This document shows positions 23,229 through 32,364 of a stretch of 64,000 nt of DNA, in pieces (position 1 is the stretch's first letter; each line of letters starts with the position of its first letter). The stretch comes from Thiobacillus sp. 63-78 (GTDB lineage Bacteria > Pseudomonadota > Gammaproteobacteria > Burkholderiales > Thiobacillaceae). The position numbers were made by a program, and so were the translations under genes. Under the pieces are notes generated by a model. That model made no database searches, was not told where the DNA came from, and saw nothing but the letters and a program-made list of their open reading frames with translations. The stretch lies in the NCBI GenBank assembly GCA_001899765.1, contig MKWM01000031.1, positions 1 to 64,000 of the forward strand. Reading direction: 5' to 3'.

Positions 23229-25514
23229 ATGCATGCCACACGCAAGCTCTGGACCTGGCTGGCCATCATCTGCGTACTGTCCTTTGCCGTGCTCGGCTGG
23301 GTCGGCACGGACATCTATCTCAAGGCGCCGCCCATCCCGCAAAAAGTCGTCAGTGCCAGCGGCGACCTGATCTTCACCGCCGACCAGGTTCAGCAGGGCC
23401 AGCAGGCCTGGCTGAGCGCCGGCGGACAGCAATTGGGCACCGTCTGGGGTCACGGCAGCTACCTGGCGCCCGACTGGTCGGCCGACTGGCTGCATCGTGA
23501 AGCGCTGGCCCTGCGGGAAATCTGGGCGCAGCGGGATTACGGCATGCCTTTCGCGCAATTGAGCGTGGGCCAGCAAGGGCAGTTGAACAGCCTGCTGAAA
23601 GCCGAAATGCGGCACAACGCATACCAGAGCGCCGACGGCACGCTTACCGTGTCCGACGACCGGGCGGCGGCGATACGCGAGGTGGCGTCGCATTACAGCG
23701 GGCTGTTTGGCGATGAAAAAACGCTGGATGTCCTGCGCAGCCAATACTCCATGGCGACCAATTCGTTGCCCGCCGCGGCGGATCGCCAGGCACTGACCGC
23801 CTTCTTCTTCTGGTCGTCCTGGGCCGCCACAACCGATCGCCCCGACGAGGCCGACGTCAGCTATACCAGCAACTGGCCGCATGAGCCGCTGGTCGACAAC
23901 ACGCCCACCGCGGGCACGGGCATCTGGTCGATTGCCAGCATCATTCTGATGATCGGGGCGATCGCCGGCATGATCTTCTTCCATGGCCGGCACGAGGAAG
24001 CGGGCGACCCGACCCCGCCCAAGGCCGATCCGCTGTTCGAACTGAAGCCTACGCCCTCGATGAAGGCGACCCGGAAATATTTCTACGTGGTGGTCGGCCT
24101 GATCCTGGCCCAGGTGGGGATGGGCATCCTCACGGCGCACTATGCGGTGGAAGGCAACAGCTTCTTCGGCATCCCGCTGGGCGAGATTCTGCCGTTCACG
24201 GTCAGCCGCACCATCCATACCCAGTTTGCCGTCTTGTGGATCGCGACCGCCTGGCTCGCTACCGGCCTGTACATCGCGCCCGCCATCTCCGGACATGAGC
24301 CGAAGTTCCAGAAACTGGGGGTGAACGTGCTGTTCTATGCCCTCCTCTTCATCGTGGTGGGCTCCACCGTTACGGGCTGGATCGGCTCGGTGGGACACCT
24401 GGGGAACAGCTTCAGTTTCTGGATCGGTAATCAGGGACTGGAATTCACCAGCATGGGCCGCGTCTGGCAAATCCTGCTGTTCGTCGGCCTGCTGTTCTGG
24501 GCGCTTCTACTTGGCCGCGGTCTCTGGCCGGCGCTGAAGAAGCCGTCGGAAAGCCGGGGGCTGATCGCGATGGTATTCCTGTCTGCGCTGTGTATCGGCG
24601 GCTTCTATTCCACCTCGCTGACCTGGGGCCAGCATACCCACTACTCGATGATCGAATACTGGCGCTGGTGGCTGGTCCACCTGTGGGTCGAGGGCTTCTT
24701 CGAAGTGTTCGCCACCGCCGTCATCGCCCTGCTGTTCACGCGTCTCGGCCTGATCCGTGCCGCGACCGCCAACAGCGCGATCGTGCTGGAGACCATCGTG
24801 TTCCTGTTCGGCGGCATTCTGGGCACGCTGCATCACCTGTACTTCACCGGCACGCCGACCCACGTGATCGCCATCGGCGCCATGTTCTCGGCACTGGAAG
24901 TGGTCCCGCTCGCCATGATCGGCGTCGAGGCCTACCGCAACTACAAGCGTTCTCAGGCCGCACCGTGGGTCCAGTCGTACAAGTGGGCGATCCTGAGCTT
25001 CATCGCGGTGGGCTTCTGGAACGTGGTCGGCGCCGGTCTGCTGGGCTTTTCCATCAATACGCCCATCGCGCTGTACTACATGCAGGGGATGAACATGACC
25101 GCGGCACACGGCCATGCCGCCCTGTTCGGCGTGTACGGCATGCTCGGCATCGGCCTGATGCTGTTCTGCCTGCGCGGCCTGACCGATCGCCATGCCTGGT
25201 CCGACAAGCTCCTGAAGCCCATGTTCTGGTCGCTCAACATCGGCCTCGCCATGATGGTGTTCATGTCGCTGGTACCCGCCGGTCTGTACCAGGCATGGGC
25301 CAGCGTCAGCCAGGGCGTCTGGTTTGCCCGCTCGCCGGAAGTGGTGCACTCGGCGCTGATGGAAGCCTTCGTCTGGCTGCGCGTGCCGGGCGACGTCGTG
25401 TTCTCGATCGGCGTGCTGTTCCTGGCGCTGTTTGCCTTCAGGCTGATGACTGCCGGGAAACGTGCCCAGCCCGTGCCCGCCATCGCCGCCGCGGCGCAGC
25501 CGGCCAAATCCTGA
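23229..25514 (+). CDS. norZ: quinol-dependent nitric oxide reductase (qNOR)
   Basis: This 761-residue protein is taken from the ATG behind AAAGGAACCTC. An N-terminal anchor and a periplasmic domain (about 30-215), lacking a CxxCH heme motif, are fused to a NorB-like body with about 12-14 membrane helices. Heme and FeB histidines are visible, as in IHTQFAVLWIATAWL and GTLHHLYFTGTP. It reduces NO to N2O with electrons from quinol. Divergence from nsrR predicts induction by NO. Confidence 0.95.
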   Translation: MHATRKLWTWLAIICVLSFAVLGWVGTDIYLKAPPIPQKVVSASGDLIFTADQVQQGQQAWLSAGGQQLGTVWGHGSYLAPDWSADWLHREALALREIWAQRDYGMPFAQLSVGQQGQLNSLLKAEMRHNAYQSADGTLTVSDDRAAAIREVASHYSGLFGDEKTLDVLRSQYSMATNSLPAAADRQALTAFFFWSSWAATTDRPDEADVSYTSNWPHEPLVDNTPTAGTGIWSIASIILMIGAIAGMIFFHGRHEEAGDPTPPKADPLFELKPTPSMKATRKYFYVVVGLILAQVGMGILTAHYAVEGNSFFGIPLGEILPFTVSRTIHTQFAVLWIATAWLATGLYIAPAISGHEPKFQKLGVNVLFYALLFIVVGSTVTGWIGSVGHLGNSFSFWIGNQGLEFTSMGRVWQILLFVGLLFWALLLGRGLWPALKKPSESRGLIAMVFLSALCIGGFYSTSLTWGQHTHYSMIEYWRWWLVHLWVEGFFEVFATAVIALLFTRLGLIRAATANSAIVLETIVFLFGGILGTLHHLYFTGTPTHVIAIGAMFSALEVVPLAMIGVEAYRNYKRSQAAPWVQSYKWAILSFIAVGFWNVVGAGLLGFSINTPIALYYMQGMNMTAAHGHAALFGVYGMLGIGLMLFCLRGLTDRHAWSDKLLKPMFWSLNIGLAMMVFMSLVPAGLYQAWASVSQGVWFARSPEVVHSALMEAFVWLRVPGDVVFSIGVLFLALFAFRLMTAGKRAQPVPAIAAAAQPAKS

Positions 25515-25546
25515 GCGGCTGATGGCACGCCCTGCTCATGGCAGGT

Positions 25547-25594
25547 GCGGCTCGACCCGTCCGGGGCACGCAGTGTCCGGGCGGGTCGAGCCGC
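25547..25594. terminator. strong hairpin after norZ
   Basis: GCGGCTCGACCCG (25547-25559) pairs perfectly with CGGGTCGAGCCGC (25582-25594) around a 22-nt loop that itself contains CCGG/CCGG. There is no T-tract, so it may be an attenuator, an mRNA stabiliser or a Rho-assisted terminator. It lies in the 177-bp gap before rnfA. Confidence 0.45.
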
Positions 25595-25691
25595 GTCTGG
25601 CAGACGTAGCGGGGCCACAGCAGGCAGGTGGCGCCTGCCGGCACGCAATCTGTCATCCCGGGCTTGAATCCCCCGCCTTTCGCGGCGGATA

Positions 25692-26294
25692 ATGCGACAT
25701 TGCGTCAGGCTGTCTGCTTTGGAAACCTACCTCCTCATCCTCATTTCCACGGTGTTCGTCAACAACATCGTGATGGCCAAGATTCTCGGCCTGTGCCCCT
25801 TCATGGGCGTATCGAAGAAACTGGAAACCGCGATCGGCATGGGCCTGGCGACGACTTTCGTGCTGACCCTGGCTTCGGGCGCCAGCTATCTGGTCAACGA
25901 ATACCTGCTCGGCCCCGACCTGTTCTACCTGCGGACCCTGTCGTTCATCGTGGTGATCGCCGGGATCGTGCAATTCACCGAGATGTTCATCCACAAGGCG
26001 AGCCCCATGCTGTACCAGGTTCTGGGGATCTATCTGCCGCTGATCACCACCAACTGCGCGGTACTCGGAATCCCCCTGCTCAACGTGCAGGCGCAACACA
26101 ATTTTGTCGAATCGCTGTTCTTCGGCGCCGGCGGCGCGATCGGTTTCACCCTGGTGCTGATCCTGTTTGCCGGCATCCGCGAACGGCTCGAGACCTGTGA
26201 CGTGCCTTCCCCGTTCAAGGGCACCAGCATCGCGATGATCACCGCGGGCTTGATGTCGCTCGCCTTCATGGGATTCGCGGGCCTGGTCAAATAA
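25692..26294 (+). CDS. rnfA: Rnf electron transport complex subunit RnfA
   Basis: This 200-residue membrane protein matches RnfA/Rsx[21 protein letters not shown], then [14 protein letters not shown], with about six helices. It is part of the ion-translocating ferredoxin:NAD oxidoreductase. The usual homolog start lies nearer residue 10, so a TTG at 25719 is an alternative to this ATG. Its stop overlaps rnfB (TAATG). Confidence 0.93.
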   Translation: MRHCVRLSALETYLLILISTVFVNNIVMAKILGLCPFMGVSKKLETAIGMGLATTFVLTLASGASYLVNEYLLGPDLFYLRTLSFIVVIAGIVQFTEMFIHKASPMLYQVLGIYLPLITTNCAVLGIPLLNVQAQHNFVESLFFGAGGAIGFTLVLILFAGIRERLETCDVPSPFKGTSIAMITAGLMSLAFMGFAGLVK

Positions 26295-26860
26295 TGCTGG
26301 CGGCAATCGGAGTGATGGCCCTCCTGGCCGTGACGATCGGCCTGGTGCTCGGCTGGTCGGCGGTCCGCTTCAAGGTGGAAGGCAATCCGCTGGCGGAAAA
26401 GATCGACGCCATCCTGCCGCAGACCCAGTGCGGACAATGCGGCTTTGCCGGCTGTCGGCCCTATGCCGAGGCGATCGCCAATGGCGAGGCCGACATCAAC
26501 CAGTGCCCGCCGGGCGGCGAGGAGGGCGTCAAGAAGCTGGCCGAGCTGCTGGGCGTGGAGCCGAAGCCATTGGACGAGGCCCACGGCACGCCCAAGCCGA
26601 AGTCGGTCGCCTTCATCGACGAGCAGGCCTGCATCGGCTGCACCCTGTGCATCCAGGCCTGCCCGGTCGACGCCATCTCCGGCGCGGCCAAGCAGATCCA
26701 CACCGTCATCGCGGCCGAATGCACCGGCTGCGAACTGTGCCTGCCGCCCTGCCCGGTCGACTGCATCTCGATGGTGCCGATCGTGGAAGACCTGCCGCAC
26801 TGGAAGTGGAAACATCCGGTGGTGATGATGAAGCGGATTGCCGAAACGGAGGAGGCATGA
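26294..26860 (+). CDS. rnfB: Rnf complex ferredoxin subunit RnfB
   Basis: This 188-residue protein has an N-terminal membrane anchor, then the CGQCGFAGC...C cluster motif (about residues 46-74). Two [4Fe-4S] ferredoxin motifs follow, [12 protein letters not shown] and [12 protein letters not shown]. It passes electrons from ferredoxin into the complex. It overlaps rnfA and rnfC. Confidence 0.95.
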   Translation: MLAAIGVMALLAVTIGLVLGWSAVRFKVEGNPLAEKIDAILPQTQCGQCGFAGCRPYAEAIANGEADINQCPPGGEEGVKKLAELLGVEPKPLDEAHGTPKPKSVAFIDEQACIGCTLCIQACPVDAISGAAKQIHTVIAAECTGCELCLPPCPVDCISMVPIVEDLPHWKWKHPVVMMKRIAETEEA

Positions 26861-28560
26861 GCCGCGAACTGCACAGATTCAAGGGCGGCGTGCACCCTCC
26901 CGAGCATAAGGCGGAGTCCACTTCGCGTCCCATTCATGCCGCCCCGCTGCCGAAAGAACTGGTCATTCCCCTGCGCCAGCATATCGGCAACCCGGCCAGG
27001 CCCGTGGTCGAAATCGGCGCGCGGGTGCTGAAGGGCCAGATGATCGCGGCCGCCGACGGCTATATCTCGGCGGCCGTTCACGCCTCCAGTTCGGGCACGG
27101 TCACGGCCATCGGTCTGCAACCGGTCCCGCATATCTCCGGCCTGCCCGATCTGTGCGTCACGATCGAAACCGACGGTCGTGACGAATGGGTAGTGCATGC
27201 TCCGCTCGACTACCAGGCGATGGAACCCTCCCAGCTACGCATGCAGCTGCGCGATCTGGGACTCGCCGGTCTCGGCGGCGCGGTCTTCCCCAGCGCGGTC
27301 AAGCTCGATCCCGGCGCGTCCCGCGCCTGCCCCACCCTCATCATCAACGGCGGCGAATGCGAGCCGTGGATCACCTGCGACGACCTGCTGATGCGCACCC
27401 ATGCCGGCGAAATCCTGCAGGGCGCAGCGATCATGCACCACCTGCTGGGCAGCACCACGGTGCTGGTCGGCATCGAGGACAACAAACCGGAGGCCGTCGC
27501 CGCGATGCAGGCGGCCGCGGCCGGGATGGACTTTGCAGTGGAAATCGTGGTCGTGCCGGCGCGCTACCCCGGCGGCGGCGCCAAGCAGATGATCCAGGTG
27601 CTCACCGGCCAGGAGGTGCCGTCCGGCAAGCTCCCCACCGATATCGGCATCCAGGTGTTCAACGTCGGCACCGCCTACGCGCTGGCGCGTGCGGTGCGCC
27701 ACGGCGAACCACTGATCTCGCGTCTGGTCACCGTCACCGGCCACGTATTGCGTCCGCAGAATTTCGAGGTGCTGATCGGCACGCCGATGCATACGCTGAT
27801 CACCCTGGCGGGCGAGCGCGACGGCGCCACCGGCGTGTTGATGGGCGGGCCGATGATGGGCGTCCCCGTACCGGATCTGACCGTGCCGGTCGTGAAAGCC
27901 ACCAACTGCATTCTGGTGAAGTCGGCCGCACTGTTCCCGCCCTTGCCCAAGGCCTTGCCGTGCATCCGCTGCACCCGCTGCGCCGACGCCTGTCCGGCCG
28001 AACTGCAGCCGCAGGAACTGTTCCGCTTCGCCCGGGCGGGCGACTTCGGACGCGCGCAGGAATACCACCTGTTCGACTGCATCGAGTGCGGCTGCTGCAG
28101 CTATGTCTGCCCCAGCCATATCCCGCTGGTCGATTTCTATCGCTATGCCAAGAGCGAGATCTGGGCGCGGGAGAAGGACAAGCGTGCCGCCGATCTGGCG
28201 CGCGAACGCCACGAGTTCCGCCAGTTCCGGCAGGAACGCGAGAAAAAGGAAAAGGCCGAGAAGCTCGCGGCCAAGGCTCAGGCCGCCCGCACACACGCCG
28301 CACTGGACCAGGCACAGCGCGCCGAACTCGCGGCCGCCCCGGCGGCAGAAGTCACTGCGGTCAGCGATGCCGACGCCAAGAAAGCCTTGATCGCCGCCGC
28401 GCTGGCGCGCGCGCAGGCGAAAAAACCCGATGCCGCGCCCAGGAACGTCGACCAGTTGACCCCCGAACAGCTGCGCCAGATCGAGGAGATCGAGACACGC
28501 CGGGCTAAAATCCGCGAGCTGGTACGCAAACCGCTGGAATCCGAACAGAAGAACCCCTGA
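26857..28560 (+). CDS. rnfC: Rnf complex subunit RnfC
   Basis: This 567-residue protein begins [18 protein letters not shown] at an ATG overlapping the rnfB stop. A long in-frame extension upstream is only a shadow of rnfB. The NADH- and FMN-binding region contains [13 protein letters not shown], and two ferredoxin motifs appear as [12 protein letters not shown] and [12 protein letters not shown] (about 370-425). The C-terminus is a Lys/Glu/Ala-rich coiled-coil tail, shorter than in E. coli RsxC. It is the peripheral subunit oxidising or reducing NAD(H). Confidence 0.94.
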   Translation: MSRELHRFKGGVHPPEHKAESTSRPIHAAPLPKELVIPLRQHIGNPARPVVEIGARVLKGQMIAAADGYISAAVHASSSGTVTAIGLQPVPHISGLPDLCVTIETDGRDEWVVHAPLDYQAMEPSQLRMQLRDLGLAGLGGAVFPSAVKLDPGASRACPTLIINGGECEPWITCDDLLMRTHAGEILQGAAIMHHLLGSTTVLVGIEDNKPEAVAAMQAAAAGMDFAVEIVVVPARYPGGGAKQMIQVLTGQEVPSGKLPTDIGIQVFNVGTAYALARAVRHGEPLISRLVTVTGHVLRPQNFEVLIGTPMHTLITLAGERDGATGVLMGGPMMGVPVPDLTVPVVKATNCILVKSAALFPPLPKALPCIRCTRCADACPAELQPQELFRFARAGDFGRAQEYHLFDCIECGCCSYVCPSHIPLVDFYRYAKSEIWAREKDKRAADLARERHEFRQFRQEREKKEKAEKLAAKAQAARTHAALDQAQRAELAAAPAAEVTAVSDADAKKALIAAALARAQAKKPDAAPRNVDQLTPEQLRQIEEIETRRAKIRELVRKPLESEQKNP

Positions 28561-29588
28561 TGCCCTCTCCCTTTATTCTCGACCGCAGCAGTGTCACCCA
28601 GGTCATGGCCTGGGTGCTGGCGGCCCTGCTGCCGGGCATCGCCACCTACGTCTGGCTGTTCGGCCCGGGCATCCTGATTACGCTCTCGCTCGCCACCGTC
28701 ACGGCGCTGGCGGCCGAGGCGGCGATGCTGAAAGCGCGCGGCTATCCGGTCAGGCCCTTTCTCACCGACCTCTCCGCCATCGTCACCGCCTGGCTGCTCG
28801 CGCTGTCGCTGCCCTCGCTGGCGCCGTGGTGGCTGATCGTCACCGGCACGCTGTTCGCCATCGTGGTGGCCAAGCACCTGTATGGCGGGCTGGGCCAGAA
28901 CATTTTCAACCCGGCCATGGTCGGCTACGCGGTGCTGATCGTGTCGTTCCCGGTACAGATGACGCAGTGGGCGGGGCCGCACGAACTGACTGCGGCCCCC
29001 CTCACCCTGGCGCAAAGCGCGGCGGTCATTTTCGGCGGCGACGTGCCGCGGGCCACGCTCGATGCCGTCACCATGGCCACCCCGCTGGATGCGTTGCGAA
29101 CCGGCCTGTTGCAACAACTGACGATCGACGAGGTGATGACGCATCCGATTTTCGGCCATTACGGCGGCGTCGGCTTCGAGTGGCTGGCGGGTGCGTTCCT
29201 GCTGGGCGGCCTGCTGCTGTGGGCCTTGCGCATCATTGGCTGGCAGGTGCCGCTGGCCTTTCTGGCCGGCATCTGGCTCACGGCCGGCTTCCTGAACTTC
29301 TTCGACGCCGGCCGTTTCGGCCCCCCCTGGTTTCATCTCTTTGCGCCCTCGGTCATGCTGGGCGCCTTCTTCATCGCCACCGATCCGGTGTCGGGCGCCA
29401 CCACCCCACGCGGCAAACTGGTCTTCGGCCTGGGGGCCGGATTTCTCACCATGGCCATCCGCACCTGGGGCGGCTTCCCCGACGGCGTGGCCTTCGCCAT
29501 CCTGCTGATGAACCTGTGCGTGCCGCTGATCGACCAGTACACGCAGCCGCGCATCTATGGCGGCGCCGGCAAGGAGCCGCGCACGTGA
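28560..29588 (+). CDS. rnfD: Rnf complex subunit RnfD
   Basis: This 342-residue protein has about nine or ten membrane helices. The covalent FMN threonine lies in LDAVTMATPLDALR, and GGLGQNIFNPAMVGYA is the family signature. It is the core ion-pumping subunit with RnfA and RnfE. The start overlaps the rnfC stop by one base. Confidence 0.94.
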   Translation: MPSPFILDRSSVTQVMAWVLAALLPGIATYVWLFGPGILITLSLATVTALAAEAAMLKARGYPVRPFLTDLSAIVTAWLLALSLPSLAPWWLIVTGTLFAIVVAKHLYGGLGQNIFNPAMVGYAVLIVSFPVQMTQWAGPHELTAAPLTLAQSAAVIFGGDVPRATLDAVTMATPLDALRTGLLQQLTIDEVMTHPIFGHYGGVGFEWLAGAFLLGGLLLWALRIIGWQVPLAFLAGIWLTAGFLNFFDAGRFGPPWFHLFAPSVMLGAFFIATDPVSGATTPRGKLVFGLGAGFLTMAIRTWGGFPDGVAFAILLMNLCVPLIDQYTQPRIYGGAGKEPRT

Positions 29589-30229
29589 GCATGCCGGCCG
29601 CTATCCGCAACGCATTGCGCGCCGGAACGGTCCTGTTCCTGTTCGCCCTGATCGGAACGGCTATCCTGGCATTCACCCACGGCCGCACCGAACCCCTCAT
29701 CTCCCGCAGCCAGCAGGCCGAGAAACTCGCGCTCATCAATCAGGTGCTGCCCGCTTCGTTCTATGACAACGATCTGCTGGCCAGCCGGCAAGACCTGCCG
29801 CCGGACGATCTCCTGGGCACGCGCAAGCCTTCCGCCCTGTGGATTGCCCGCCGCGGCAGCCAGGTCACCGCCGTGGTACTGGAAGCCATCGCGCCGGACG
29901 GCTATGCTGGCGATATCGCCCTGCTGATCGGCATCGGCATCGATGGCACCGTGACCGGCGTGCGCGTCACCGCCCACCGGGAGACGCCGGGTCTGGGCGA
30001 TTACATCGAGCGGACCAAGAGCGCCTGGATCGACCAGTTTACCGGCAAGTCGCTGGCCCACCCGGAGCCCCGTCGCTGGAAAGTCGCCAAGGATGGCGGT
30101 GCGTTCGATGCGCGCGCCGGCGCCACCATCACCCCGCGTGCGGTAGTCAAGGCCGTCCGCAACACGCTTGATTATTTTGCACGGCACCGCGCGGCATTTG
30201 TCGCGGGCCCCGCTGTCAAGGAGAACTGA
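29585..30229 (+). CDS. rnfG: Rnf complex subunit RnfG
   Basis: This 214-residue protein uses the GTG that overlaps the rnfD stop; an ATG two codons later is equally possible. One N-terminal membrane helix precedes a periplasmic FMN-binding domain with HRETPGLGDYIE and the flavinylation motif GATITPRAVV. It carries a covalent FMN added by ApbE. An RGSQVTAVVLEAIAPDGYAG strand region supports the fold. Confidence 0.93.
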   Translation: MSMPAAIRNALRAGTVLFLFALIGTAILAFTHGRTEPLISRSQQAEKLALINQVLPASFYDNDLLASRQDLPPDDLLGTRKPSALWIARRGSQVTAVVLEAIAPDGYAGDIALLIGIGIDGTVTGVRVTAHRETPGLGDYIERTKSAWIDQFTGKSLAHPEPRRWKVAKDGGAFDARAGATITPRAVVKAVRNTLDYFARHRAAFVAGPAVKEN

Positions 30230-30232
30230 ACC

Positions 30233-30910
30233 ATGATGACACTGGACGAATTCCGCAGCCTGTTCCAGAACGGCCTGGTCAAGCAGAACACCGGCCTGGT
30301 ACAACTACTCGGCCTGTGCCCGTTGCTGGCGATCAGCAACAACATGATCAACGCGTTGTCGCTGGGACTGGCGACCGTTCTGGTGATGGCCGCCTCCAGC
30401 GGCACGGTATCCGGCATCCGTCACTTCGTGCCGCATGAAATACGCATTCCGGTGTTCGTCCTCATCATCGCCGCGCTGGTCACGGTGATCGACCTGGCGA
30501 TGAACGCCTTTGTACACCCGCTCTATCTGGTGCTGGGGATTTTCATTCCACTCATCACCACCAACTGCATCGTGCTGGCGCGCGTCGATGCGTTCGCCTC
30601 CAAAAACCACCCGCTGCACAGCGTGGTCGATGCCGTTGCCATGGGACTGGGGCTGACGATGGTGCTGGTGACGCTGGGCGCGATCCGCGAGCTTGCCGGC
30701 CAGGGCACGCTGTTCTCCGGTATCGATATGGTGTTCGGCGAGGCTGCCAAGGGATGGGTCCTGCATGTGCTGCCCAACTATCAGGGTTTTCTGCTGGCGA
30801 TTCTGCCTCCCGGCGCCTTCATCACCCTGGGGCTGCTGATCGCCGCCAACAACTGGAACAAGGCGCGTGTCGTCCGGCGCATCCGCATCGCGGTACCGAT
30901 GACGGCATGA
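30233..30910 (+). CDS. rnfE: Rnf complex subunit RnfE
   Basis: This 225-residue integral membrane protein is homologous to RnfA. It has GLVKQNTGLVQLLGLCPLLA, then SNNMINALSLG and FIPLITTNCIVLARVDAFA. About six helices are visible. It closes the canonical ABCDGE order and overlaps the small basic ORF that follows. Confidence 0.94.
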   Translation: MMTLDEFRSLFQNGLVKQNTGLVQLLGLCPLLAISNNMINALSLGLATVLVMAASSGTVSGIRHFVPHEIRIPVFVLIIAALVTVIDLAMNAFVHPLYLVLGIFIPLITTNCIVLARVDAFASKNHPLHSVVDAVAMGLGLTMVLVTLGAIRELAGQGTLFSGIDMVFGEAAKGWVLHVLPNYQGFLLAILPPGAFITLGLLIAANNWNKARVVRRIRIAVPMTA

Positions 30911-31059
30911 AACCGCCACTGAAAAGACGCGTCCCCAAACCGCGCAATCCCTTTGTGGCGCTGGCGCTGGCCCGCAAGGCGGGCCAGCACGAAAAATCAG
31001 CGCGCGCCCGGCGGCAAGCCGAAAAACAGGCCCTGAAGAAACGCCTGGAAGAACAGTGA
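30907..31059 (+). CDS. small basic protein in the rnf operon
   Basis: This 50-residue protein starts at an ATG overlapping the rnfE stop (ATGA). It is Lys/Arg-rich (about 16 of 50), beginning MKPPLKRRVPKPRNPFV and ending KQALKKRLEEQ, with a predicted helix. It lies 10 bp before nth. The overlap and codon use favour a real gene. Its role is unknown; a nucleic-acid-binding or complex-associated peptide is possible. Confidence 0.65.
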   Translation: MKPPLKRRVPKPRNPFVALALARKAGQHEKSARARRQAEKQALKKRLEEQ

Positions 31060-31069
31060 TCCCGCCACG

Positions 31070-31732
31070 ATGAATCCGGGCAAGCGTCGCGAAATATTCA
31101 GCCGGCTGCGTGCCGCCAACCCGCACCCCACGACCGAACTCGAATACACCACGCCGTTCGAACTGCTGGTGGCGGTGGTGCTGTCGGCGCAGGCGACCGA
31201 CAAGGGGGTGAACCTGGCGACGCGCAGGCTGTTTCCGGTGGCCAACACCCCCGCAGCCCTCTACACGCTGGGCGAAGCGGGTTTGACGGATTACATCAAG
31301 ACCATCGGCCTCTACAAGAGCAAGGCGAAGCACCTGATCGCCGCCTGCCGGATGCTGGTCGAGCAGCACGACAGTCAGGTGCCGGCCGAACGCGCCGCGC
31401 TCGAAGCGCTGCCCGGCGTGGGGCGCAAGACGGCGAACGTGATCCTCAACACGGCATTCGGCCAGCCGACCATGGCGGTCGACACCCATATCTTCCGCGT
31501 CGCCAACCGTACCGGACTGGCGCCCGGCAAGACGGTGCTGGAAGTGGAAAAGAAGCTGCTCAGAGTCATTCCCGCGGAATTCCGCCTCGATGCGCATCAC
31601 TGGCTGATCCTGCACGGGCGCTACGTGTGCCAGGCGCGCAAGCCGAAATGCGGCGAATGCCTCATCGCGGATCTGTGCGAATTCAAGGGCAAGTTGGTGG
31701 CGCCAGCTCCGCCCCGGACGCTGCGCGGCTGA
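31070..31732 (+). CDS. nth: endonuclease III
   Basis: This 220-residue base-excision-repair glycosylase/AP lyase has the helix-hairpin-helix EALPGVGRKTANVIL with catalytic Lys, and the catalytic Asp in MAVDTHIFRVANR. The C-terminal [4Fe-4S] loop is CQARKPKCGECLIADLC (C-x6-C-x2-C-x5-C). Linkage of nth to rnf genes is widespread in proteobacteria. Confidence 0.95.
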   Translation: MNPGKRREIFSRLRAANPHPTTELEYTTPFELLVAVVLSAQATDKGVNLATRRLFPVANTPAALYTLGEAGLTDYIKTIGLYKSKAKHLIAACRMLVEQHDSQVPAERAALEALPGVGRKTANVILNTAFGQPTMAVDTHIFRVANRTGLAPGKTVLEVEKKLLRVIPAEFRLDAHHWLILHGRYVCQARKPKCGECLIADLCEFKGKLVAPAPPRTLRG

Positions 31733-32166
31733 TGTTCAATCCCAGCCGCGACCAGGTCCGCCAGTTCTTCTTCGGTGTATGGGCCAAGTACCAGGCCGGC
31801 CAGCCGCTGGCGGGGGCGGAGCAGCCGGCACTCGATGCCGTGCTGGCGCATCCCGAATACCACGCCCTGCTCGACCAGCCGGACCGTTATCAGGATCGCG
31901 ATTACCTGCCGGAGTCCGGCGAAACCAACCCTTTCCTGCATCTTTCCATGCATCTGGCGATCGCCGAGCAACTATCGGTCGACCAGCCCCCCGGCCTGCG
32001 CGAACGCTATGAGCGGCTGCTCAAGCGGGCGGGAAACGCCATGGCTGCGCAGCATGAGGTCATGGACTGTCTGGGTGAAATGATCTGGCAAGCGCAACGT
32101 CACCAGACGGCATTCGACTCGCTGGCTTACCTGCACTGCCTGGACCGCAAGCTCGGCGACGCGTAG
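31732..32166 (+). CDS. DUF1841-family protein
   Basis: This 144-residue protein starts at an ATG overlapping the nth stop. It matches the DUF1841 style: MFNPSRDQVRQFFFGVWAKY, SGETNPFLHLSMHLAIAEQL and ending LDCL-like helices. It is common beside nth in betaproteobacteria. The function is unknown. Confidence 0.8.
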   Translation: MFNPSRDQVRQFFFGVWAKYQAGQPLAGAEQPALDAVLAHPEYHALLDQPDRYQDRDYLPESGETNPFLHLSMHLAIAEQLSVDQPPGLRERYERLLKRAGNAMAAQHEVMDCLGEMIWQAQRHQTAFDSLAYLHCLDRKLGDA

Positions 32167-32364
32167 TGGGTGCCGCGTCGAACCCGGTCCGCGCAAACAG
32201 CCTTCATTTTACGGCCTTCATTTTGTCGAAATCCTGTCGTTATCACTGATGACAGTTTGACACCGCCGAAACAGATCACCGCTTGCGCCGGTTCCGACTC
32301 GATTGTTTTGATCGAGGCCGCCCTGCATACAGGGCCGCCACTCACTTTGCTTCGCCAGAATGTA

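Noticed and set aside
26428-26856. Long in-frame N-terminal extension of rnfC
   Set aside because: It is the wrong-frame reading of rnfB; the true start overlaps the rnfB stop and matches RnfC.
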